43,583 nt of DNA from Leadbetterella sp964489955 (GCA_964489955.1 CAZBAV010000032.1:1-43583), one strand, 5' to 3'; counted from the first letter of the stretch, positions 33,956-42,731 are shown. Notes: a model not told the origin generated them from the letters alone. A program made the numbers and translations.

Positions 33956-33987
33956 CAAATATAGCGAGTGTAAGAATCCTTATACAA
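33956..33987 (-). promoter_or_regulatory. Putative promoter of the cupin gene
   Basis: The minus strand shows TTG (33987-33985), a 21-base spacer and a perfect TATATTTG (33963-33956), 22 bases before the start codon. Box and spacing equal those before the YceI gene. Confidence 0.6.
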
Positions 33988-34017
33988 GTTATGGGCTTTA
34001 ACTTTACAAAAATGAGA

Positions 34018-34047
34018 TTGAAGTTTTCATTTAATGCTGTAAATTTG
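34018..34047 (+). promoter_or_regulatory. Putative promoter of the VF530-type gene (near leaderless)
   Basis: TTG (34018-34020), 19-base spacer, TAAATTTG (34040-34047), then only five bases before ATG 34053. The predicted transcript would begin at or within a few bases of the start codon. Confidence 0.55.
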
Positions 34048-34052
34048 TTACT

Positions 34053-34280
34053 ATGAATGAACAAAAGAACAATCCACTTCACGGAAAGCGATTGGATACT
34101 ATTCTGGAGGAACTCGTGGAGTATTATAAAGGTTGGGAAGGTTTAGGGAAAGAGATTAACATCCGCTGTTTTAATGAAAACCCTTCTATGAAATCCTCCT
34201 TGAATTTCCTAAGAAAAACACCTTGGGCGAGAGCCAAGGTGGAAAATCTTTATATCTACAGAATTGTGCGAAAGAAGTAG
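34053..34280 (+). CDS. VF530-type (DUF2132) small DNA-binding protein
   Basis: A 75-residue protein matching the VF530/DUF2132 family almost throughout: NNPLHGKRLDTILEELVEYY, then GWEGLGKEINIRCF, NENPSMKSSLNFLRKTPWAR, VENLYIY. The solved family member has a winged-helix-like fold with DNA-binding ability; its cellular role is unclear. A strong promoter lies directly in front, giving a nearly leaderless mRNA. The stop is one base from the stop of the convergent amidohydrolase gene. Confidence 0.9.
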   Translation: MNEQKNNPLHGKRLDTILEELVEYYKGWEGLGKEINIRCFNENPSMKSSLNFLRKTPWARAKVENLYIYRIVRKK

Positions 34281-34281
34281 A

Positions 34282-35592
34282 TCAATACACTTTCTTTCCT
34301 TTAAAATATAAGCTTTTTACAGGTGAAATACGGGAAACAGCTTCAGCAGAGCAGCTTGCGTCTAGTAGTACAAAATCGGCTGCATCGTTTGTTTTGGGCC
34401 ATATTTGCTTGCCATTCTCATTTAGAGGCACAACTCCTCCCGTGGCTAACTGTAACATTCTGGTCAATCCAAACTCGGTTACTTGTCCGTAAAGTTGTGC
34501 GGCCAAATTTGCTTTTTGCAGTACACTTCCCGTTCCGAAAGTCCCCCAGTGATCTACAATACTGTCGTTTCCCGCCATCACTTTTACACCGTGTTTAAGA
34601 AGTGTGGGTATAGGCATTATCAGTCCGCCAAACGGAACTGTACTCATGATTCCTATCTGAGCTTCAGCTAATTCTACTGCTATTTTTTCTTGTTCTGTAG
34701 GGCTTAATTTTGCCAAAGAAAAGCAGTGGCTTAGTGCTGTTTTGCCTTTTAAAACGGGGTTTTCGTTTACTTTCTGAATTAAATACGCAATGGTTTTATT
34801 TCCGGATTCGCCCGATTCATGCAAGTGGATATCGATGCCTTTGTTATAATCTAAAGCCAGTTGAACGGTATAATCTATCGTTTTTTCAATGGCTCCGTCT
34901 ATGGTAAAGGGATCCACCCCGCCTATAAAATCTATGCCCGACTGAGCAGCTTCTTTCATGTAGAGAGCCGAGTTTGTATAAAACAATCCATGTTGAGGAA
35001 ACGCCACTAGTTCAGCTCCAAATGATTCTTTTTTGTTGTCTAAAGCTTTCTGTAGGTTTTTTAGTGACTGAAGTTTTGAAGTGGGTTCAATGTTTACATG
35101 ACTTCTGGCAAAAGAACTTCCCTGGGATTGTAGTAATTCAATCATCTTTTCGGCCTTTTGTGTAGAATTTTTAAGTAGTTCAGGCATAATCTTTTGTTCT
35201 AAAGCTATCATCCCTTTTATGCCGTCTTTTCTTCTTCTTACGGCTTGCCAATGGTCACTATAGACGGTTTTATCCAAATGGATGTGCATATCCTTGAAAT
35301 TCGGTAACATCAGATAACCTTTCGCATCAACCGCGGTTGAATTTTGAGACTCATTTGCACGTATTGACTTTATTTTTCCCTCTGAAATCTCAAGAGTAAA
35401 CAAATCTGTTTTTGTGGCCACAACTTCATTTTCTTCATAAACGAAACCCGTTTCCAGACGTACGTTTTTTAGCGTAAGATTATTCATTTCAATATTTTTA
35501 GTGGAGCCCAATACATTTTGCATGGTTAAAGTAGCCGCTGCGACTCCAAGTGATGACTTTTTTATGAATTCTTTTCGTGTTAGGTTAGTCAT
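34282..35592 (-). CDS. Cytosine deaminase-like amidohydrolase with a Tat-like leader
   Basis: A 436-residue metal-dependent hydrolase. Motifs align with E. coli CodA: His103-x-His105 (DMHIHLDKT), His256 and Glu259 (IDIHLHESGE), His289 (ALSHCF) and Asp343 (GNDSIVDHWG), so the metal site and acid/base are complete. It should deaminate or hydrolyse a cytosine-like, triazine-like or other cyclic amidine/amide substrate. The N-terminus (TRKEFIKKSSLGVAAATL) looks like a Tat signal with RK in place of RR, which would put the enzyme outside the cytoplasm, unusual for a pyrimidine deaminase. Tail-to-tail with the VF530-type gene. Confidence 0.85.
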   Translation of the reverse strand: MTNLTRKEFIKKSSLGVAAATLTMQNVLGSTKNIEMNNLTLKNVRLETGFVYEENEVVATKTDLFTLEISEGKIKSIRANESQNSTAVDAKGYLMLPNFKDMHIHLDKTVYSDHWQAVRRRKDGIKGMIALEQKIMPELLKNSTQKAEKMIELLQSQGSSFARSHVNIEPTSKLQSLKNLQKALDNKKESFGAELVAFPQHGLFYTNSALYMKEAAQSGIDFIGGVDPFTIDGAIEKTIDYTVQLALDYNKGIDIHLHESGESGNKTIAYLIQKVNENPVLKGKTALSHCFSLAKLSPTEQEKIAVELAEAQIGIMSTVPFGGLIMPIPTLLKHGVKVMAGNDSIVDHWGTFGTGSVLQKANLAAQLYGQVTEFGLTRMLQLATGGVVPLNENGKQIWPKTNDAADFVLLDASCSAEAVSRISPVKSLYFKGKKVY

Positions 35593-36005
35593 AAAATTTT
35601 TGTTTCTTTATAAACGAGGTACTACGTTAAGTCGTACTTGCCGCTGATTTTTAGGGTGACACAGGTTTAAAATAATGTAAAGTCTTTGCACTTCTAAAAA
35701 TACCTAAAATCTGATATCTATTAAAATCAGATAGCTAAATAGTTCTTAAATAGTTAAAATGCAGAAGAGATGATTTATTTTTAAGTCTGGTTTCATGGAT
35801 ATTCAAACAGCTTGAATTCAATATGTTTGAATATGAAATGTCTACACTTTTATGAGTTTTAAATCGATATAATTCTAACGAATAGGGAGTGAAAGGCCTA
35901 TTTGGTTTATAGGAAGTTTTGATTCTAGTCTAAAAAGCAACGTAACCTAGTAATAGAGAAGCAAAATGTAACGTTTTAAGAATATCAACTAAAAATAAGA
36001 AAATC
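35593..36005. other. Intergenic region of 413 bases with nested inverted repeats
   Basis: No gene is supported. It separates two divergent genes. A 7-bp inverted repeat (ATCTGAT / ATCAGAT) lies at about 35709-35732. A perfect 11-bp inverted repeat occupies 35799-35809 and 35824-35834, with a 10-base palindrome TTGAATTCAA in the spacer, giving repeated ATTCAA/TTGAAT half-sites. These could be operators for the PEP-mutase-family gene or the amidohydrolase. Confidence 0.6.
35799..35834. promoter_or_regulatory. Nested palindrome, possible operator
   Basis: ATATTCAAACA (35799-35809) and its exact complement TGTTTGAATAT (35824-35834) flank TTGAATTCAA (35813-35822). Four ATTCAA/TTGAAT hexamers thus occur in 36 bases. 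No T-tract follows, so a terminator is unlikely; a regulator-binding array fits better. Confidence 0.45.
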
Positions 36006-36767
36006 ATGTCAAAGAATCTCACTTTGTTTAAGCAACTTCACAAGGAAAGTACTCCACTTTTGTTGGGCAATGTGTGGGACGCACACTCGGCAAAAATCGC
36101 AGAAAAAACCGGTTATAAAGCTTTGGGTTCATCATCGCATGCAATTGCATTTTCGCTAGGTTATGAGGATGGTGAGAAAATACCGTTCGAGGAGTTGTTT
36201 TTTGTAGTGAAACGTATTATAGAATCGGTAAAAATTCCTGTTTCTGTAGATTTTGAGGCTGGTTACTCATCAGATCCAAAGCAAGTGGCGAAGTATGTAA
36301 AAAAGCTTGTGGATATTGGAGTTGTAGGGATTAACTTAGAAGATGGAATAGTAAAAAACGGGAAAAGAGAACTAGGGAGTAGCAAGTTACTTTCTGATAA
36401 AATAGAAGCTATAAAGTCAAATACAGACGTTTTTATAAATGCCCGTACAGATACTTTTACTACCAAACATCCTCAAGCCTTAGAGGAAGCTATTGCTCGT
36501 TCGAAGGAATATGGGGATGCGGGTGCGGACGGTTTTTTTGTCCCACTTATAGAAAAAGAAGAAGATATCACAGAGTTTGTAAATAATATAAAACTCCCGC
36601 TCAATGTATTTACCACTCCCAACTTACCAGACTACGAAAAACTTGGAAAACTTGGAGTGAAACGCATAAGTCATGGAGCTAAACAATACGATCAACTGAT
36701 GCGAAAATCTGAGGAAATTTTTACCGATTTTTTAGAATCCAAGAATTATAAAGTAGTACTGGGTTAG
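36006..36767 (+). CDS. PEP-mutase / isocitrate-lyase superfamily protein
   Basis: A 253-residue TIM-barrel enzyme of the PEP phosphonomutase/isocitrate lyase superfamily. Substrate and Mg-binding motifs are visible: GNVWDAHSAK (Asp25), the metal site VDFEAGYSSD (Asp82, Glu84), GINLEDG and FINARTD. The isocitrate lyase KKCGH loop is absent, and so is a phosphonate operon, so a C-C lyase on a small oxo acid (carboxyvinyl-, oxaloacetate- or 2-methylisocitrate-like) is more likely than phosphonate synthesis. It stands alone, with the nested palindrome about 170 bases upstream. Confidence 0.87.
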   Translation: MSKNLTLFKQLHKESTPLLLGNVWDAHSAKIAEKTGYKALGSSSHAIAFSLGYEDGEKIPFEELFFVVKRIIESVKIPVSVDFEAGYSSDPKQVAKYVKKLVDIGVVGINLEDGIVKNGKRELGSSKLLSDKIEAIKSNTDVFINARTDTFTTKHPQALEEAIARSKEYGDAGADGFFVPLIEKEEDITEFVNNIKLPLNVFTTPNLPDYEKLGKLGVKRISHGAKQYDQLMRKSEEIFTDFLESKNYKVVLG

Positions 36768-36999
36768 ATTATTTAAAGACATAGAAGTGTTTTAGTTTTA
36801 GAAGCGTTGGGCTTATATAATGAAGAAAATCAACATTTTTAAAGAATCTTGAGAAATGTATTTCTACTACATTTTGGCAATGTAGGTTTTGTGGGCTAAG
36901 CTCTTTGTGAAGTTTTTCTTCCCAACTGTACAAAAACTCAAAGTAGGAAGGTCGAAAATTATATTTTTAGGACTGTTAACCAAAATATATTGCACAGTC

Positions 37000-38245
37000 A
37001 TGAATAAAGTTTTGAGCATATTTCTATTGATAGTTTTTTTGAGCTGCAGCAAAGACAATGTAGACAAAGCTGGAACCTCTGAGATTTCGTTAAGGTACTC
37101 TGAGAAGGCAGTTGTGATAGATGAAAAGCCTCAACAAGTAATTGTGAGCATAAATGAGGGTACTCAACAGTATACTTTTAAAAAGGAGTTTTTCAAAAGT
37201 CAGCCTAAAGCAGGAGAAGTAATCCTCATTCCTGGAGAATTGATGCGTAAAGTGAAGTCTGCACGTTTGAGTGGAAATAATTACGTTGTAGAGACCTCAG
37301 ATGCCGCACTGACGGACGTCATTGAAAATGGAAGCATTTCCTTTGATATTTCTCCCGAATGGAGTGATGCCTCGTCCTTGCGTATAGGTGGCACAGAGGT
37401 TCTTAAGAATGGTCGGCGGCTTTCTGTTTCACCTATAGAACATCAAGTTACCGTAGGTGGTATTGATCACAAAATTGTAATTACTCCGCAGCTAGTAAAT
37501 GGGAAGATAAATTCATGCTCCTTTAAATTCGAAATGTCTAAGGGAAACAGTACAGCTTTTGTGGCAGAAGGGACGGCTACTTTGCCTAGTCAGCAAACTC
37601 ATATTGTGATTGAAGATGGCAAATTAAAAGATTTCAATGCAAGCAACAAAAGCCTTAAAGCCGACTTTTCTGTAAGAATGGCTACTGCCGGGGGAAAAAG
37701 TGGACAGCACAGCCTTAAACTGCCTGAAATGGCTATTTCTTTTCCGATTCGAGCTATTCCTGGACCGTTAGGGCCTATTCCTAATCCCATTCCTATGACT
37801 ATAGATGTAGGATTACAGTTTGTTTCCCAAATGACTATCTCAGACCCTGGTTCTTCGGCTACAGGAAGAAGTAAAGTGAGTTTTGATGCAGACGCTGGCT
37901 TTAAATTTCATGGAACGGATATAACTACCAGCGGAGTGCTGAATAGAAGTGAAGTGACGGATGGGACATTTGATTCTGCCGCTAATCTTGGACTTCCTAT
38001 TGATTTGCAATTTGGAGTAGCTTTTCCACGAATTGCATTTAAGATAGCAGGACAGGAATTGGCGTTTGTTCATGTAGGATATTCTACTGGCTCTCGCTTA
38101 AAATGGGGGCCACTTTGTAAATCCGGTTATTCAAAANNNNNNNNNNGAAGGCGGATATGAGTTAAAAGTGCTCGGACAGATATTAAGCTCGGCCAATAAA
38201 ACTTTTGTAGAAATGGAAAAACGAGCCGGTGATAATTGCGAGTAA
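37000..38245 (+). CDS. Hypothetical lipoprotein (interrupted by a 10-N gap)
   Basis: A secreted lipoprotein of about 415 residues. The frame is open from 36889, but ATG 37000 gives a good lipoprotein signal (MNKVLSIFLLIVFLSCSKD). The body is beta-rich with no recognised family; it has a proline-rich RAIPGPLGPIPNPIPMTIDV segment around residue 255. Ns at 38137-38146 shift the frame. After the gap EGGYELKVLGQILS and further residues follow to TAA at 38243-38245; the gap begins at a codon boundary, so 9 (or 12) bases would restore the frame. A strong terminator follows 39 bases later. Confidence 0.75.
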
Positions 38246-38284
38246 ATGATAAGCAGGGATAAGTTTTCTTCTTATTTTTAAAAG

Positions 38285-38322
38285 AAAACCGAAAAGTAGA
38301 ATTTTATCTACTTTTCGGTTTT
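38285..38322. terminator. Bidirectional terminator
   Basis: A perfect 16-bp stem (AAAACCGAAAAGTAGA / TCTACTTTTCGGTTTT) with a 6-base loop and T-tract on both strands, between two convergent lipoprotein genes. Confidence 0.9.
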
Positions 38323-38349
38323 TTTGTGGGTTACTGGGAGTATAAAAGT

Positions 38350-38628
38350 TTAATCGCAGCTTATTGAAGCACGTTCTTCTCTGTACTCCTTTTTCTGCTG
38401 GGCTGTTAAAATGGCACAATTGTTTACAAGATTGTCCAACGATTTAATAAGTTCCTGACAGTTTTTAGCGGAGGGATTGGATGAATAGGTAGTTATGGCA
38501 CTTAAATAGTTCTCTATTTGACTACTACAATTCCCCATAGGGTTTAGAGGATTTATGGAATTCTTTTTGCCGCATGACAAAGAGGTAAGAACAAGTAAAG
38601 TTAAAAATATTTTTTTCATGTTTTTCAT
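38350..38628 (-). CDS. Small cysteine-containing lipoprotein, unknown function
   Basis: A 92-residue (or 89-residue, from ATG 38619) lipoprotein with lipobox LSC (MKKIFLTLLVLTSLSCGKK). The mature part has four cysteines (NCSSQ, NCQEL, NCAIL, SISCD), which may form two disulfides, and helix-forming repeats. No family is recognised. It shares the bidirectional terminator with the preceding + strand gene. Upstream, 38629-38902 holds a 10-N gap (38685-38694) and no gene. Confidence 0.7.
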   Translation of the reverse strand: MKNMKKIFLTLLVLTSLSCGKKNSINPLNPMGNCSSQIENYLSAITTYSSNPSAKNCQELIKSLDNLVNNCAILTAQQKKEYREERASISCD

Positions 38629-38684
38629 GTTTTAATGGCTCAAAAATAAGCTGTTAAAAAAGGAAGTGAAGCTTTTGTTTACGC

Positions 38685-38694
38685 NNNNNNNNNN
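38685..38694. other. 10-N assembly gap in a non-coding region
   Basis: Short scaffold gap between the small lipoprotein and DUF4412 genes. No frame crosses it. Confidence 0.99.
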
Positions 38695-38902
38695 TGTCTC
38701 AACTACTGTATGACTGGTTGATAACAATCATATTTCGTATGAAAAGTAAACTTGATTTTTATCCAAAGTTTGGAAATAAGGTTTAGAAAATGCTACTTAA
38801 GTGAGGTGTTTCTCATGAATCACTGCTAGGCAAGTGTTTTCTCTCCACGTAATTTTTTACCCTTTAATTCTCAAATCCCTAGTTTACATTTTTAAGCAAT
38901 AT

Positions 38903-39745
38903 TTAGAAACCTCCCATACTTTTATAGTCCGCAGTTTTAATATTTTTTGGTGTTTTGTGTATCTCTGTGGCTACTATACTTTGTACTTCACCGCTTTTAT
39001 TGTCTTTTGATTCCATTTTAAGCATCATGCCCTTAGTGGGGCCGCTTGTAGGAAGTTTTGAGTTTCTGCTCATTGCTGCAAAACTCTTCATAAAGCCTGA
39101 TACTTCTATAGATGGGGCTATCCAAACCTTAGAGGTAGCGTCAGAAGTTGATATTTTGTAAATATCACATTTGTATCCCAAAATACTTTCTGAACCTATT
39201 GTCTCAAACTTTACATCAGTATTATCAACATCATCAGCTTGATTTTTTGCTTCGTCCATAATTGTGCTTGCAAAGCCAGATCCTAGAGACATGTAAGTTT
39301 TTTTATCTTCCATGAAAGCAATCATTCGGCCTTCATCCATCACCATAAACATAGATTTCTGAGCGGCGGTACTCATACCAATGTATTCTTTGTCTGAAAC
39401 CCAAATAGTAGCGTTTTGGATTTTATCTTTTTTGTTAGCTGTCCCTATTTGGTAACTTACACCTAGTGTGAAGCTGTAGGAGTCTGCCAGAGTTGCAGTT
39501 GGTGTAGCTTTTGTGGTTTTAGAATCGTTTTTTGCCGAGGGCTTATCTGTATTGGTGCTTGTTTCCGCGGCATCTTCGAGCTTATTAAAGCCTTTGTCAA
39601 TGGTTTTGTCTATTTTTCTTTCCAGTCTTTTATCCGCTTGTTGTTCTATTTTCTTTCCTACTTTCTTTTCTATGTTTTTCCAAATTTGACCTTCTGAGCC
39701 TTGGTAAACAAAGCAGAAAATTGAAGCAATTAGTATTTTTCTCAT
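38903..39745 (-). CDS. DUF4412 domain protein
   Basis: A 280-residue exported protein (signal to about Gly19). A basic coiled-coil segment follows (KNIEKKVGKKIEQQADKRLE and IDKTIDKGFNKLEDA, residues 23-60), then a Thr/Lys-rich linker and the DUF4412 domain (about 85-275: MFMVMDEGRMIAFMEDKKTY, ILGYKCDIYKISTSD, VWIAPSIEVSGF), ending YKSMGGF. The family is found in the periplasm or envelope of Bacteroidota and related bacteria; function unknown. Divergent from the LytS gene, with an inverted repeat between them. Confidence 0.8.
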   Translation of the reverse strand: MRKILIASIFCFVYQGSEGQIWKNIEKKVGKKIEQQADKRLERKIDKTIDKGFNKLEDAAETSTNTDKPSAKNDSKTTKATPTATLADSYSFTLGVSYQIGTANKKDKIQNATIWVSDKEYIGMSTAAQKSMFMVMDEGRMIAFMEDKKTYMSLGSGFASTIMDEAKNQADDVDNTDVKFETIGSESILGYKCDIYKISTSDATSKVWIAPSIEVSGFMKSFAAMSRNSKLPTSGPTKGMMLKMESKDNKSGEVQSIVATEIHKTPKNIKTADYKSMGGF

Positions 39746-39853
39746 AATGTGAGTATGTTTTTTTTAGTATTTATAATTGTAAAACTAAGTTTTGTTTTGA
39801 GCTCTTTGGGTAAGATTTTATGAGGGACATTTGACTTAGTACAGTTGGTATGT

Positions 39854-39886
39854 TTTATTGTATAACTGGCATGTTTATACAATAAA
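39854..39886. promoter_or_regulatory. Perfect 12-bp inverted repeat upstream of lytS-type gene
   Basis: TTTATTGTATAA (39854-39865) and TTATACAATAAA (39875-39886) with a 9-base spacer, in the divergent region between the DUF4412 and LytS genes. Next to it at 39841-39849 ACAGTTGGT fits the recalled LytTR half-site consensus [TA][AC][CA]GTTN[AG][TG]. It is a candidate operator for autoregulation. Confidence 0.4.
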
Positions 39887-39960
39887 TGCAGCTTTTGATA
39901 CAGAATTGCTTCTTTTCAGTATAGAAAATAGTCATCTTTGATATATGTTTAATACAATTG

Positions 39961-41427
39961 ATGAATAAGTATCTCGAAAACGCGGTAAGTCTGCCGGGAG
40001 TTTTTACGTATTCATATTTGCTGGTGCTTTGTGGCGTTTCTCTTATAGTGTATTTCAATAATCGAGAGAAAACCTACATGTATTATGCTTTGTATACATT
40101 AACTCTTTCAGTTTATGTTTTCTCTAAAGCCTCCGTGCCAGACAAAATTGGTAAGCTCTACTATGATGGGGTACATTATGTTTTTAATTATTTTATTCAG
40201 ATAATTTTCCATTGCTTTTATATTCTTTTCGGCATTCATTTTTTAAATATCCCGCAGTACCTTCCACGTTTACAAAAGAAAGTTTACACGTACCTTATTA
40301 TACTCTTCGGGCTCAGCTTTGTATACTATGGATTAGTTTTAGGAGGATATTTTAGCGTTAGTCAATATGCTTTTTATTTTCAACTCATTTTTATCCCAAT
40401 TCATCTAGTCGTGGCTTTTTATATTATTTACAGGGCTAGGAATACTCAAAATCAGTTTAATATATTTTTTCTTGTAGGTACTTTAGCATTTATTTTTTTT
40501 GGTATCATAGCGACTATAGAAAGTCCAAAAATTCCCTCCAAATCGGCTGATGACATCATGCCCATTACATATTTTTATATTGGCGTAATTATAGAAGCTA
40601 CAGCTTTTATGCTTGGTCTAGGTTTACGAATAAGGAATGTTTATCTGGAAAAATTAAATGTACAAAAACAGCTTTCGGACACCCAAGTAAAGCTTAATCT
40701 GGAAATACAAGAAAAATTAAGGTTGAAGGAGGAAGCTTTTGAAAAAATAACCCAAGATAATATAATAAAGGAGTTGGAAATGAACCTTTATAAGCTGCAA
40801 AACAATGTAATGCGTAGCCAAATGAATTCTCATTTTCTCTTTAATGTGCTTAACTCTATAAAGGCTTTTGTTATTGAAAATAACACCACGGAAGCGGTTT
40901 CCTACCTGAATAAGTTTGCGAAGTTTATACGAAAAGTTTTAGATGGAAGTATGCAGGAAACAAGCTCACTTGCCGAGGAATTGAAAATTCTAAAGTTGTA
41001 TTTGGAAATTGAAAATGTTCGTCTTGCGAATAAGCTGGATTATCGGTTTGAGGTAGAAGAGTACCTTAACCTCCATTCGATAAAAATTCCATCATTTTTG
41101 TTACAGCCTTTTGTAGAAAATGCAATTTGGCAAGGCTTGGCAGACTTAGATAAAGATAAGGTACTAGAAGTGAAGGTCTTTGGTGATGATAATAGTGTAC
41201 AGATTTTGATTTTAGATAACGGATTAGGATATGAAAAATCTTTAGAGATAAAAAGTGAAGTCAGCCGCCAGAAATCATATGGTCTTGTACTAGTAAATGA
41301 ACGAATAAAGCAATTTAACGAAAGTCAAAAGGCCTTTATAAGTTTTAGTATTGCCAGCAGGGAAGACTTTACTAGAGGGACGCAGGTCTTGGTAAAAATC
41401 TCTACATGCTCTACTAAAAGTCAATAG
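39961..41427 (+). CDS. LytS/YehU-type sensor histidine kinase with 7TM (7TMR-DISM-like) sensor
   Basis: A 488-residue membrane histidine kinase. Residues 15-225 hold about seven hydrophobic helices of the 7TMR-DISM type, without an N-terminal extracellular DISM domain. A coiled coil (230-285) leads to the His_kinase domain with His291 in RSQMNSHFLFNVLNSI; Ser replaces the common Pro before the histidine. The N-box is PFVENAIWQGL (383-393) with Gln391 in place of the common His, and the G-box is LDNGLGYE. It pairs with the LytTR regulator 52 bases downstream. A near-match -7 box CATCTTTG is at 39933-39940. Start ATG 39961 is preferred to TTG 39958. Ligand unknown. Confidence 0.93.
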   Translation: MNKYLENAVSLPGVFTYSYLLVLCGVSLIVYFNNREKTYMYYALYTLTLSVYVFSKASVPDKIGKLYYDGVHYVFNYFIQIIFHCFYILFGIHFLNIPQYLPRLQKKVYTYLIILFGLSFVYYGLVLGGYFSVSQYAFYFQLIFIPIHLVVAFYIIYRARNTQNQFNIFFLVGTLAFIFFGIIATIESPKIPSKSADDIMPITYFYIGVIIEATAFMLGLGLRIRNVYLEKLNVQKQLSDTQVKLNLEIQEKLRLKEEAFEKITQDNIIKELEMNLYKLQNNVMRSQMNSHFLFNVLNSIKAFVIENNTTEAVSYLNKFAKFIRKVLDGSMQETSSLAEELKILKLYLEIENVRLANKLDYRFEVEEYLNLHSIKIPSFLLQPFVENAIWQGLADLDKDKVLEVKVFGDDNSVQILILDNGLGYEKSLEIKSEVSRQKSYGLVLVNERIKQFNESQKAFISFSIASREDFTRGTQVLVKISTCSTKSQ

Positions 41428-41479
41428 TATTAAATGAGTTTATGGCCGTATAATTTCAGATAAAACAATGTAAGCCGCT

Positions 41480-42220
41480 ATGTTAAAATGTATTTTGATC
41501 GACGACGAACCCAAAGCACTGACTACTTTGGCGTATGAATTACATCAGTTTCCATCCCGAATAACGGTATTAGATACCTTTACTTCAGTTGAAGATGCAT
41601 GTACTTTTCTTTCACAAAACAGTGTAGACGTCGTGTTTTTGGACGTAGAAATGCCGAAAACAGACGGTTTTGCCTTTTTAGAGCGTTATGAAGAACGTAG
41701 TTTCGAAGTAGTTTTTACTACAGCTTTTGATAAATACGCTTTAAAGGCTATACGGCAAGAAGTTACCGACTACTTAGTAAAGCCTATTGATCCCGATGAT
41801 CTTGAAAACACCTTGAACAAGTTGGACAAAGCAACATCTAAAAAGGATGAGTTGTCACAAAAGGTTCTTAGTGCCATAGATCGCCTTAGCGAGTTACAAG
41901 GGATTTCGAGGAAAATAAAACTCTCGGTAGATCGAAAGATAGTTTTTTTAGAGCCTGAAGAAATTGTTTATTGTGAAAGCGACGGGAATTATTGTCGGAT
42001 TTTCCTAGAAGACAAAAAGGAGATTTTTATGACTCAAAAACTCAAATATATAGAAGAACTACTGCCCGATCATATGTTTTACCGCGTACATAACTCCTAT
42101 ATTATCAATCTTCTAAAGATAAAGGAGTTCCACAAAAGTGAAAATTATTTTCTCCTTACGAATAATGCCGTTATTCCCATTTCTCGGCAACGTAAAAATG
42201 ATATAATGGATATTATTTAA
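41480..42220 (+). CDS. LytTR-type response regulator
   Basis: A 246-residue two-component regulator. The receiver domain (1-115) has the acidic pair Asp8-Asp9, phosphoacceptor Asp55 (VFLDVEMPK) and Lys101 (YLVKPID). The LytTR DNA-binding domain fills about 142-246 (KLSVDRKIVFLEPEEIVYCE, YRVHNSYIINLLKIKEF, VIPISRQRK). It is the evident partner of the LytS-type kinase. LytTR regulators bind paired direct repeats; the region at 39841-39886 is a candidate target. Confidence 0.95.
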   Translation: MLKCILIDDEPKALTTLAYELHQFPSRITVLDTFTSVEDACTFLSQNSVDVVFLDVEMPKTDGFAFLERYEERSFEVVFTTAFDKYALKAIRQEVTDYLVKPIDPDDLENTLNKLDKATSKKDELSQKVLSAIDRLSELQGISRKIKLSVDRKIVFLEPEEIVYCESDGNYCRIFLEDKKEIFMTQKLKYIEELLPDHMFYRVHNSYIINLLKIKEFHKSENYFLLTNNAVIPISRQRKNDIMDII

Positions 42221-42231
42221 GGTGATTACTT

Positions 42232-42273
42232 GCCGATACAGAAAGGCTCTGGTTTACTTCGGCGATTATTTTT
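42232..42273 (+). terminator. Possible weak terminator after the LytTR regulator gene
   Basis: Nested short stems (GCCGA / TCGGC at 42232-42236 and 42259-42263; CAGA / TCTG inside) followed by GATTATTTTTTA. It begins 12 bases after the stop codon. Confidence 0.35.
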
Positions 42274-42696
42274 TAAACCACCTAGGTAAAAAGCTAGAAA
42301 AGAGGACGTAGAAAAATTAATTTTTAACACAATAACTATGAAGCATTCTTAACATGTCTTAAGCCACCTTAACCTATTGCCAATATATAGTTTAATGTTA
42401 GATACTTATATTTTGCAATACACTTTTACTCGCTGAAGTAAACTACGGCCATGTAGAAAATAACTATTGCTGGTTATCATATAGTTATACTAAAAAGTAC
42501 ATATTCTTCCAAATGATGCAGAATTTAGGTAATACGTATGGAAGATACTTTTGAGAATGTCTTTCAAGTTGATTTTTGAGAGATGAAGTTCTTTTATTTG
42601 CTAATCCCTTTATGTCCTGCCCATATTTTAGGTTATCACACTAGCATATTTTAAAATAAATTTTCAGTAAAAATACATCAAAGATTGAAAACAGGT

Positions 42697-42731
42697 AAAA
42701 CGATTGTAAATAAAGGCTTTACAATCGTTTT
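42697..42731. terminator. Strong orphan terminator hairpin
   Basis: A perfect 14-bp stem (AAAACGATTGTAAA / TTTACAATCGTTTT), 7-base loop, with T-tract following on the + strand (TTGATTTTTT) and an A-rich 5' side. It lies 476 bases after the regulator gene and 186 bases before the integrase, so it is not the direct terminator of a visible gene. Confidence 0.75.

Noticed and set aside
36889..36999. Upstream extension of the lipoprotein at 37000
   Set aside because: It would bury the lipoprotein signal peptide 37 residues into the protein.
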